A DNA stretch of 64,000 bases from Candidatus Krumholzibacteriota bacterium (GTDB lineage: Bacteria; Krumholzibacteriota; Krumholzibacteriia; Krumholzibacteriales; Krumholzibacteriaceae): NCBI GenBank assembly GCA_016933255.1, contig JAFGBF010000006.1, positions 62,001 to 126,000 of the forward strand. Direction: 5' to 3'. Of the stretch, positions 57,553-64,000 are shown in pieces (positions within the stretch are counted from its first letter, which is position 1; each line of letters begins with the position of its first letter). A model generated the notes under the pieces. The model was not told the DNA's origin, searched no databases, and saw only the letters and a program-made list of their open reading frames with translations. The position numbers and the translations under genes were made by a program.

Positions 57553-58227
57553 ATGGATGAATTCAGGGAAAAACTGCTGCTCAGCGGTATCAGGTATATT
57601 TCGATCGAGGGTAATGTCGGTGCCGGTAAGACGACGCTTGCAAGGCTTATAGCCGGTGAGACAGATGCAAGGCTCTTTCTCGAAGAGGTCGATGATAATC
57701 CTTTTATTCAGAAATTTTATCAGGATATGGCGGGGTATGCGTTCCAGGCTCAGATATTCTTCCTTTTGAACAGGTACAGGCAGCAGATCGATATCGCGCA
57801 GCAGGATCTTTTCGCCGATCTGATGATCGCCGATTATCTTTTCGCAAAAGACACGATCTATGCGCACGCCGTTCTGGGAGATGACGAACTTGTACTGTAC
57901 AACAGGCTTCATTCGATGCTCGAGCAAAGGATCGTAAGGCCGGATCTTGTCATCTATCTGCAGGCTGATCCTGATGTCCTTTTTCAGAGGATCAAGAAAA
58001 GGGGAAGGGGTTTCGAGAAAAATATAAATGAGGACTACCTCGCCGGACTTAACGACGCTTTCAACCATTTCTTTTTTCACTACGATGAATCTCCTCTGCT
58101 GATAATCAACACAGACACGATAGATTTTGCCAGCCACAGGGATCATCTTGAGGATATATTTACGAGGATCACAGAGAAATCCGAGGGGACACGTTACTAT
58201 ATTCCTTCCTGGGAAGGGGACCAGTAG
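57553..58227 (+). CDS. Deoxynucleoside kinase (dGK/dAK/dCK family)
   Basis: About 224 residues from ATG 57553 (a TTG at 57511 is possible). P-loop 'IEGNVGAGKTTLA', 'LEEVDDNPFIQKFYQD', 'QAQIFFLLNRY' and the lid 'RIKKRGRGFE' match the bacterial deoxynucleoside kinases that salvage dG, dA or dC. Base specificity is not predictable. The stop overlaps panB by one base; folK-dNK-panB order is seen in several bacterial groups. Confidence 0.88.
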   Translation: MDEFREKLLLSGIRYISIEGNVGAGKTTLARLIAGETDARLFLEEVDDNPFIQKFYQDMAGYAFQAQIFFLLNRYRQQIDIAQQDLFADLMIADYLFAKDTIYAHAVLGDDELVLYNRLHSMLEQRIVRPDLVIYLQADPDVLFQRIKKRGRGFEKNINEDYLAGLNDAFNHFFFHYDESPLLIINTDTIDFASHRDHLEDIFTRITEKSEGTRYYIPSWEGDQ

Positions 58228-59051
58228 TGGAAAAAAAAGTAACCAAAAGTACGATTTTAAAGATGAAAAAGACCGGTGAAAAGATCGCTGCGATAACTTC
58301 ATATGATTTTCTCTCTACCAGATTGATCGACAGGACTGGGATCGATCTTATACTGGTCGGCGATTCACTCGGCATGGTCATCATGGGGTATGAGAATACG
58401 ATCCCGGTGACGATGGAAGAGATCATTCATCATCTTAAAGCTGTCACAAGGGCAAGACCGAGGGCCCTCGTCGTCGGTGACCTTCCTTTCATGTCATATC
58501 AGGCAAGTGTGGAGGATGCGGTGCGCAACGCTGGACGGCTTGTCAAGGAGGGGGGCGCCGAGAGCGTCAAGCTTGAGGGAGGAGAGAGGTATGTGCCGGT
58601 GATTGAGGCGATAATAAATGCTTCGATACCGGTCGTGGGGCATCTGGGGCTTACTCCCCAGTCACTTCACCAGATGGGCGGCTACAAGATACAGGGACGG
58701 GATGAAAAGTCCGCGGAAAAGATGGTGAGAGAGGCGCAGGCGCTCGAAGAAGCTGGATGTTTCGCGCTGGTCCTTGAGGGGATACCCTGGACTCTTGCTG
58801 AAAAGATCACCGATCATATATCGATTCCCACGATCGGGATTGGCGCCGGGATACACTGTGACGGACAGGTACTGGTTCTGAATGATATGCTCGGCATCTA
58901 TGACAACCCCCTTCCGAAGTTTGTGAAAGTATACGATCAGCTTGGCAAGAGGATAACTGACGCTGTCTCGGCTTATGTTGAGGAAGTAAAGGGCGGCCGT
59001 TTTCCGACAAAAGAACACAGTTATTCCAAAATAAAGGAATCTGAGAAGTGA
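58227..59051 (+). CDS. panB: Ketopantoate hydroxymethyltransferase PanB
   Basis: 274 residues, GTG start. 'AAITSYDFLSTRLID', 'LILVGDSLGMVIMGYENT', 'VKLEGG', 'VVGHLGLTPQS' and 'IGIGAGIHCDGQVLVL' are all present. Adds a hydroxymethyl group to 2-ketoisovalerate, the first step to pantothenate. Followed by panC. Confidence 0.97.
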   Translation: MEKKVTKSTILKMKKTGEKIAAITSYDFLSTRLIDRTGIDLILVGDSLGMVIMGYENTIPVTMEEIIHHLKAVTRARPRALVVGDLPFMSYQASVEDAVRNAGRLVKEGGAESVKLEGGERYVPVIEAIINASIPVVGHLGLTPQSLHQMGGYKIQGRDEKSAEKMVREAQALEEAGCFALVLEGIPWTLAEKITDHISIPTIGIGAGIHCDGQVLVLNDMLGIYDNPLPKFVKVYDQLGKRITDAVSAYVEEVKGGRFPTKEHSYSKIKESEK

Positions 59052-59057
59052 TCTGTG

Positions 59058-59960
59058 ATGAAAAAGGTTAAATCCGTCTCCGAGATCCGTCGGCTCATTA
59101 CTGAAAGCAAAAAAGCAGGAAAAACAATCGGTTTTGTTCCCACAATGGGGGGGCTTCACGCGGGACATATCAGCCTCCTGAAGAGGGCACGGGAACTCTC
59201 GGAGTTTGTTGTCGCTTCAATCTTCGTCAATCCTGTACAATTCGGGCCGGGAGAGGACTTCAGTGAATATCCCCGCGATGAGGATGGCGACTGCAGGATC
59301 CTGGAGGAAAACGGGTGCGATCTTGTCTTCCTTCCTGATGCTTCGGAAATATTCTCTGACTCCAGAAAGATCGGGATATCTATCGATCGCCTGACCGACC
59401 ATCTCTGCGGAAGTTCGAGGCCGGGACATTTCGAGGGTGTGCTTCTGATCGTCGCAAAACTGTTTAATATAGTAGCGCCTGAGATGGCTTTCTTCGGTCA
59501 GAAAGATGCTCAACAGGCGGTCATAATACAGAGGATGGCGGCAGAACTTGATTTTCCGGTAAAAATCGTCATTTGTCCGACTGTAAGGGAAGAGGACGGC
59601 CTTGCGATGAGTTCGAGAAACCTCTATCTGTCAAGGCAGGACAGGATATCTGCTGCGGGGATGATCACGGGTCTGCGTGAAGCTTTTGCTGCAGCTGGTA
59701 AAGGAGAAAGAGACCCGTCTGTCCTGAAAGCCCTTATCGAAGAAAGGATGAAAGCTTCCGGTTTTGAACCGGATTATATAGAGATCGTACGCGCCGGTTC
59801 GCTCGATCCCGTGGACAGGATAGAAGGGACGGTCCTTATGGCGGCGGCAGGGTATCTTTCAAGTACGAGACTGATAGACAACATTGCTTTTCGTGCAGCC
59901 GGAAAAAGGGTCGAAGAGGTCCTTCTCGAATTCCCTGATTGGAGCAGGCATGGAAAATGA
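59058..59960 (+). CDS. panC: Pantothenate synthetase PanC
   Basis: 300 residues from ATG 59058 (GTG 59055 directly precedes it). 'FVPTMGGLHAGHISLL' (HIGH-like), 'FVNPVQFGPGEDFSEYPRD', 'FFGQKDAQQ' and 'VREEDGLAMSSRN' are diagnostic. Joins pantoate and beta-alanine. With coaX in the same window, three steps toward CoA are encoded here. Confidence 0.97.
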   Translation: MKKVKSVSEIRRLITESKKAGKTIGFVPTMGGLHAGHISLLKRARELSEFVVASIFVNPVQFGPGEDFSEYPRDEDGDCRILEENGCDLVFLPDASEIFSDSRKIGISIDRLTDHLCGSSRPGHFEGVLLIVAKLFNIVAPEMAFFGQKDAQQAVIIQRMAAELDFPVKIVICPTVREEDGLAMSSRNLYLSRQDRISAAGMITGLREAFAAAGKGERDPSVLKALIEERMKASGFEPDYIEIVRAGSLDPVDRIEGTVLMAAAGYLSSTRLIDNIAFRAAGKRVEEVLLEFPDWSRHGK

Positions 59961-60696
59961 TCCGGGCCTCGCGGCAGTGATCCTTGCGGCGGGACAGGGA
60001 ACAAGGATGAAATCGGATATAGCCAAGGTCCTGCACACGGTCTGCGGAAAAAGTATGATACAGCACGTAATCGATGCGACGCGTCCTCTGTCTCCTGAAA
60101 GGACAATCCTGGTAGTGGGGTATCAGGCGGAAGCTGTCAAGAAAGAAGTAAAAGGAGACGGGATAGAATTTGCCATACAATCCGAACGTCTTGGAACGGG
60201 GCACGCTGTCTTGCAGGCTGAAGCGCTGCTCGCGCGGTTTTCCGGGACTGTCATGGTTCTTACCGGTGATACTCCGATGTTGAGGAGCGGGACACTGAAT
60301 TCTTTATATGACCATCACAGGAGGGAAAAAGCTTCGGCGACTGTTCTTTCTGCCGTTCTTGACGATGCGCGCGGATACGGAAGAATCATAAGGGATGATC
60401 TGGGAGGAGTCCTGAAGATAGTCGAGGAAAAGGACGCGACCGACGAAGAAAAAAAGGTACGGGAGATAAACAGCGGGATATTCTGCTTTAAGGGGAATGA
60501 ACTGTTTTCCGCGCTTCACAAGGTCGGCAGGGGAAATGCCCAGAAGGAATACTATCTTACTGATGTTATTGGTATCCTTCGCGGATCTGGGAAAAAGGCT
60601 GCGGTCTATCTCTGCGGCGACAGGAGAGAAGTAATAGGTATAAACAGTATAGAACAGTTGAAAGATGCAGAGAGGTTGATGAAAAAAGATGGATAG
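59950..60696 (+). CDS. glmU: GlmU-type uridylyltransferase lacking the acetyltransferase domain
   Basis: 248 residues from ATG 59950 (GGAG 59941-59944). The nucleotidyltransferase motif 'AAVILAAGQGTRMKS' and 'RLGTGHAVLQAE', 'VLTGDTPML', 'YGRIIRDDLGGVLKIVEEKDA' (about 145-165) and 'EINSGIFCFKG' match the N-terminal half of GlmU. The left-handed beta-helix acetyltransferase half (~220 residues) is absent, because the HIT gene overlaps the end. A separate acetyltransferase would be needed for UDP-GlcNAc, or the enzyme serves another sugar. Confidence 0.85.
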   Translation: MENDPGLAAVILAAGQGTRMKSDIAKVLHTVCGKSMIQHVIDATRPLSPERTILVVGYQAEAVKKEVKGDGIEFAIQSERLGTGHAVLQAEALLARFSGTVMVLTGDTPMLRSGTLNSLYDHHRREKASATVLSAVLDDARGYGRIIRDDLGGVLKIVEEKDATDEEKKVREINSGIFCFKGNELFSALHKVGRGNAQKEYYLTDVIGILRGSGKKAAVYLCGDRREVIGINSIEQLKDAERLMKKDG

Positions 60697-61177
60697 GATC
60701 TATGCTCCGTGGAGAAGCAGGTATTTCACAATGGAGAAAGATAAGGGATGCCTTTTCTGTAATATCCAGAATGAAAAAGAGGACAGGACAGCAGGCATCC
60801 TGAAAAGGGGAAGGCACTGGTTCGTCATATTAAACCTCTTTCCCTATACAAATGGCCATATTATGGTTGTCGCCAGGCGGCATATAGGGGAACTGGGAGA
60901 GATCAGTGAAGAGGAAGGAAAAGAACTTGTCCCCCTTCTTGCTCAAAGCGAGAAAGCGGTAATGGAAGGGTATCGGCCCGACGCTATGAATATTGGCGTC
61001 AATCTCGGTGCTTCTGCCGGCGCCGGTGTCGTCGGACACCTTCACTTTCATATCGTTCCCAGATGGAACGGAGATACCAACTTTATGACGGCTATATCAG
61101 AGACCAGGGTGGTATCCGAGGATCTTGATCGGAGCTTCACCAAGCTCTCTCCTTATTTTTCGGACCAGGATGGATAG
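60689..61177 (+). CDS. HIT-family nucleotide hydrolase/phosphorylase
   Basis: 162 residues with the histidine triad 'HLHFHIVPRW' and a zinc-type CxxC (C21, C24). 'NLFPYTNGHIMVVARRH' is typical of the Ap4A-phosphorylase-like HIT group. Acts on dinucleoside polyphosphates or nucleoside phosphoramidates; substrate not certain. Overlaps glmU by eight bases. Confidence 0.9.
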   Translation: MDRIYAPWRSRYFTMEKDKGCLFCNIQNEKEDRTAGILKRGRHWFVILNLFPYTNGHIMVVARRHIGELGEISEEEGKELVPLLAQSEKAVMEGYRPDAMNIGVNLGASAGAGVVGHLHFHIVPRWNGDTNFMTAISETRVVSEDLDRSFTKLSPYFSDQDG

Positions 61178-61221
61178 GGGATCTAAAGGCGATCCTGTAC
61201 AGGCGGTTATGAGAGGGAGAA

Positions 61222-61656
61222 GTGGCCAGGAAAAGCAAAAGAAGAAATAGCAGGATAATATCTGTTAAATCGGTTTCTGTCATATCAGTTTTTATTGTAA
61301 TGGCTGTTTCCCTTTCAGTAAGATGGTCGGGAAAGGGCAGAGAACTTGCGTTGATCGAAGAGCCTTTCGAGATGGAAGTATTGAATGGAACTGGTGAGCC
61401 GGGGATCGCAAAGATGATAACGAAACAGCTTCGTATCATCGGTTTTGATGTCGTGCTCGAAGGGAATGCCCCGCGTTTTGATTTCAAGGAATCTTTACTG
61501 GTGGATCGCAGGAATAATCCCGGCCTGATGAGGAAGCTTTCCGGTATTCTGGGATGCAGAAGGGTGTTGAAACAATACAGGGATGATTCCGAGGTAGACG
61601 TCACCCTTATTATCGGGTGGGACAGGGACAGGTTGAAGATCAATGTCGATCGGTGA
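61222..61656 (+). CDS. LytR_C-domain membrane protein
   Basis: 144 residues: basic N-terminus, one membrane helix (about 17-37), and a periplasmic LytR_C-type domain beginning 'MEVLNGTGEPGIAKMITKQLRIIGFDVV'. Such domains occur at the end of LytR/CpsA/Psr proteins and alone in Gram-negatives; function unclear. GTG start with GGGAG three bases upstream. Confidence 0.75.
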   Translation: MARKSKRRNSRIISVKSVSVISVFIVMAVSLSVRWSGKGRELALIEEPFEMEVLNGTGEPGIAKMITKQLRIIGFDVVLEGNAPRFDFKESLLVDRRNNPGLMRKLSGILGCRRVLKQYRDDSEVDVTLIIGWDRDRLKINVDR

Positions 61657-61696
61657 AAGGCAGATTGAATCCTTACTGTAATAATGGAGGTTGTTT

Positions 61697-61966
61697 TTGG
61701 TGGTTAAAAGACGGATAGGTTTTGTGGCGATGGTATTTTTTCTTGGAGTGATCCTGGGCGGCGTGGTAGGCGAGACGATAGGTTATCTGCTGCCCGAAGG
61801 AAATCCGATCCGTGAACTCTTTGTCTCAGGAAAGGAACTTCAGATAGGTCCTGTCTACTGTAATCTGATCGTGTTGACCCTTACTCTGGGGTTTTCCATA
61901 AAAGTCAATCTTGTCAGTGTTCTTGGTATTATACTGGTAGCATTTCTGCTCAAATGGTATTGCTAG
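61697..61966 (+). CDS. DUF4321-like small membrane protein
   Basis: About 89 residues with two or three membrane helices and 'GVILGGVVGETIGYLLPEGNPIRELF' in the first half, the layout of DUF4321 proteins. TTG 61697 has TGGAGG six bases upstream; GTG 61700 and TTG 61691 are alternatives. Function unknown. It lies between the LytR_C and tatA genes in a probable operon. Confidence 0.7.
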   Translation: MVVKRRIGFVAMVFFLGVILGGVVGETIGYLLPEGNPIRELFVSGKELQIGPVYCNLIVLTLTLGFSIKVNLVSVLGIILVAFLLKWYC

Positions 61967-61981
61967 AAGGGAAGGGGTATA

Positions 61982-62227
61982 ATGTCTCTGTTATCGGTCT
62001 TTTCCGGGATGAACCCGGGCTTTCTTCTGATCGGGCCTCTCGGATGGTCAGAACTCCTTATAATCCTTGTCATAGTCCTTATCTTTTTTGGTCCGAAAAG
62101 ACTTCCCGAGGTCGCTGAAGCGATAGGAAAATCGCTTCAGAAGTTCAAAAAGGCCTCCCGCGACGTAAAGAGCGAGATCGAATCTGAAAAGATGAATGTT
62201 TCGGAAGATGAGGAAAAGCGGGGTTAG
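61982..62227 (+). CDS. tatA: Sec-independent translocase subunit TatA
   Basis: 81 residues: 'GPLGWSELLIILVIVLIFFG' helix, the 'FGPKRLPEVAEAIGKSL' hinge and amphipathic helix, and a charged tail. Forms the pore of the twin-arginine pathway. tatB/tatC are not nearby. AAGGGG ribosome site. Confidence 0.95.
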   Translation: MSLLSVFSGMNPGFLLIGPLGWSELLIILVIVLIFFGPKRLPEVAEAIGKSLQKFKKASRDVKSEIESEKMNVSEDEEKRG

Positions 62228-62251
62228 ACCGGCGAGCGGGTTCCAGCTACG

Positions 62252-62375
62252 CAGGAGGGGAGATTATCTTTGTCCGCTCCTGAAACCGGCCGACGGCCTT
62301 CCTGTGATGCGGGGCGGAGGCTTGCCGTCTGCAGGGAGCAGGCTCGGCGGTAAAGCAGAGCATTTAAGATCTGCT
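62252..62375. other. Hairpin-rich gap between convergent tatA and ppiD-like genes
   Basis: The 160-base space 62228-62387 holds four possible hairpins: CAGGAG/CTCCTG (62252-62257/62277-62282), a ten-pair stem from 62292-62301 to 62316-62329 with a 4-base bulge, CTGC/GCAG (62329-62332/62338-62341, sharing one base with the previous stem) and AGCAGA/TCTGCT (62354-62359/62370-62375). None has a T-run, so they are not normal intrinsic terminators. It may be a small RNA or a Rho-type end region. Confidence 0.35.
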
Positions 62376-62387
62376 GAGCGGCGCAGG

Positions 62388-64000
62388 TCAGTTCAATGTC
62401 ATCTCGCGCATATCTTCGATCTTGGCATTTTCCCTCAGATCGCGGTACCACCCCGCGAGGAATTCTGACGTCTTTTCCTGAATCAATTCACCCAGGATGG
62501 TCTGCCGCTGAGAGGCGAATTCGTTCATGTCCGGAGATGATACGGATATGACTCTTATAATATACCATACTTCATCTCCCTGCACAGGAACGCTGAAACT
62601 GTCGACGGGAAGCATGTGGCACGCAGTTGAGAATCCTGTTCCAGTACCTATCCCCGGGAGGTTGCCGTCGATCTTGAAGGGGGCCGTCTCGCTGAATTCC
62701 AGCTCGCGGGAATGCGCGACCGCCTCGAGGTCGCCACTTGTCACAGCCTCTTTTCTGATCGTCTCCGCGATCTTCCTGGCATTTTCTTTTCTATGTTCGC
62801 GCCGTACGTTTTCTATTACCTGTTCCCTGACTTCATCGATCGTCTTCGTCCTCTCAGGGATCTCTTTAAGCACCTTTACATAATAGATCGATTCATCCGC
62901 TTCGATAGCCTTACTGATAATACCGATCTTATGGGTGAAGGCAAAATTGACCACTCTGGGAAGATAGCCGTGATCTTTTATAAAGAATCCTCGCGTGAAA
63001 GGAGCTGGATCCTTGGTCTCGAGCCCAAGGCTCTTAGCGCCCTCTTCGAAACCCTTTTCCCTGATCGCTTCGTTGATCTCCTGAAGGAGGGTAGAAAGAG
63101 AATCTACGGTCTCATATCCGGGTTCTACCCTCATCAGAATATGGGATGCCTTTACCTGCTCTTTCCCGTCCTCTGTCTTTTTTTCTTCAGCCTTGATAAT
63201 ATGGTACCCGAAAGAAGTCCTTACCGGTTCGCTTATTTCGCCGATTTTGAGATTGAATGCTGTTTCAGTGAATATGCTGTCCAGCCCTGTCTTTCCAAAG
63301 AATCCCAGATCCCCGCCTTTTTGCGCAGAGACATAATCTTCCGAATGGATCCTGGCCAATTCCGCGAAATCTTCACCGCCGATGATCTCATCCCTGATCT
63401 CTTCGAGCTGAGTCCTGACATCTTCTTCATCCAGGTCGGTCGGCTCTTTCTTCAGTTCTATCAATCTCACGGTTCTTTTTTCAGGTTCCAGGTAATCTTC
63501 CTTATGCTTTTCGTAGTAGCTTTTGATCTCATTTTCAGCAGGTTCGTAAGCCGGGTCATCCGGCCCGAATGGAACGGTAATATACCTGGCAGTCACTTCC
63601 CGATTCTGTTCGTTGAACCTCTCCAGAATATCCTTCTCAGGTACGTGTATCTGGGAGACGAGGTATGTCTCCAGTTTCATCGATGGCAGTACTGACATTC
63701 CCCATTTTTCCAGTTCGGTCCAGTCCGCCTGGGGGTCAGAAAGAGCCTGGAGGTATGCCTGATAGTCGAAATCACCATTCTCATCGACGAAAGTCTCCCT
63801 TAATTGGGGATGAGGTGTCCGTCTGAGAAACGATACCAGCTCATTTTCGGTGATCGTTATTCCAAGCCTGTCTATTTCCCTGTTGAGCAGGATCTCCTGA
63901 ATGACATTTTCCCACGTCTGTTCGAGGAGCATATGCTGATCGGTAACGCTCATCTCGAACTCCTCACCGCGCTGCATCTTGATCTGGTTATAGATCTCCT
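62388..64000 (-). CDS. PpiD/SurA-like periplasmic peptidyl-prolyl isomerase (5' truncated by window edge)
   Basis: The frame is open past 63977 to the right edge, so the N-terminus (probably signal anchor) is missing. The N-terminal SurA_N/PpiD chaperone helices ('TWENVIQEILLNREIDRLGI') are followed by a parvulin (PpiC) domain with 'DFAELARIHSEDYVSAQKGGDLGFF' and 'FGYHIIKAEEKK', and a second degenerate isomerase-like region. Folds outer-membrane or exported proteins. It converges on tatA. Confidence 0.85.
   Translation of the reverse strand, partial: EIYNQIKMQRGEEFEMSVTDQHMLLEQTWENVIQEILLNREIDRLGITITENELVSFLRRTPHPQLRETFVDENGDFDYQAYLQALSDPQADWTELEKWGMSVLPSMKLETYLVSQIHVPEKDILERFNEQNREVTARYITVPFGPDDPAYEPAENEIKSYYEKHKEDYLEPEKRTVRLIELKKEPTDLDEEDVRTQLEEIRDEIIGGEDFAELARIHSEDYVSAQKGGDLGFFGKTGLDSIFTETAFNLKIGEISEPVRTSFGYHIIKAEEKKTEDGKEQVKASHILMRVEPGYETVDSLSTLLQEINEAIREKGFEEGAKSLGLETKDPAPFTRGFFIKDHGYLPRVVNFAFTHKIGIISKAIEADESIYYVKVLKEIPERTKTIDEVREQVIENVRREHRKENARKIAETIRKEAVTSGDLEAVAHSRELEFSETAPFKIDGNLPGIGTGTGFSTACHMLPVDSFSVPVQGDEVWYIIRVISVSSPDMNEFASQRQTILGELIQEKTSEFLAGWYRDLRENAKIEDMREMTLN

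Noticed and set aside
62712-63695. 327-residue + strand open frame
   Set aside because: It lies antisense within the ppiD-like gene, whose protein matches a known family; the + frame has no recognisable domain.

Overview
The window comes from a Gram-negative-type (diderm) bacterium of roughly even base composition and very high coding density. Lipoproteins, a Wzi-like outer-membrane barrel, a PpiD/SurA-type periplasmic chaperone and TatA point to two membranes. A MurE with the DNPR motif and a DapL-like aminotransferase point to meso-diaminopimelate peptidoglycan. The C-terminal sorting-like domain of the first gene, the MglA-type GTPase, the many TPR and propeller proteins and the frequent TTG starts suggest an uncultivated lineage near the FCB superphylum (Krumholzibacteria- or Eisenbacteria-like). 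That placement is inference; no rRNA gene is present to test it. Nearly all genes are on the + strand. Exceptions are rpmB, one small hypothetical gene, and the ppiD-like gene that leaves the right edge.

Layout. 1-9822: a secreted propeller protein, then a surface-polysaccharide block (FlaA1/CapD-type epimerase, FemAB-like acyltransferase, flippase, GT4 glycosyltransferase, GT-C-like membrane protein, methyltransferase). 9823-26831: a long division and cell-wall (dcw) cluster in the order mraZ, STAS gene, rsmH, ftsL, PASTA-PBP, murE, murF, mraY, murD, ftsW, murG, murC, ftsQ, ftsA, ftsZ. It is preceded by a hairpin, a sigma70-like promoter and four TGGGN/TGGTN boxes at exact 10-bp spacing that look like an MraZ operator. 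murB and ddl are missing from it. 26848-33123: a TPR protein, a radical SAM protein, rpmB (reverse), recG and an HD protein. 33166-38543: a signalling region with a zinc-ribbon protein, a pseudo-receiver/HATPase protein, a zinc-ribbon protein and an MglA-type GTPase, each of the last two behind a sigma54-type promoter, then a lone receiver. 38657-43038: TPR protein, Wzi-like barrel, UbiA-like prenyltransferase and uppP. 43158-51316: valS, rodZ-like, uvrB, nadC, birA, coaX. 51317-53560: CIRCE-controlled groES-groEL with a terminator. 53702-61177: propeller lipoprotein, dapL-like, folB, folK, deoxynucleoside kinase, panB, panC, a GlmU lacking its acetyltransferase half, and a HIT protein. 61222-64000: LytR_C protein, DUF4321-like protein, tatA, a hairpin-rich gap, and the convergent ppiD-like gene.

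How it fits together. The dcw block makes lipid II and the divisome, uppP recycles the lipid carrier, and DapL and GlmU-N supply precursors. RodZ and the TPR proteins probably scaffold envelope growth. The part most likely to hold something undescribed is 33166-38118: two near-consensus sigma54 promoters, one with a leader that can fold into a closed structure starting at the predicted transcript start, drive a zinc-ribbon adaptor and an MglA GTPase with a long acidic tail and no adjacent MglB. A pseudo-receiver/RsbW-like protein and a stand-alone receiver lie nearby.
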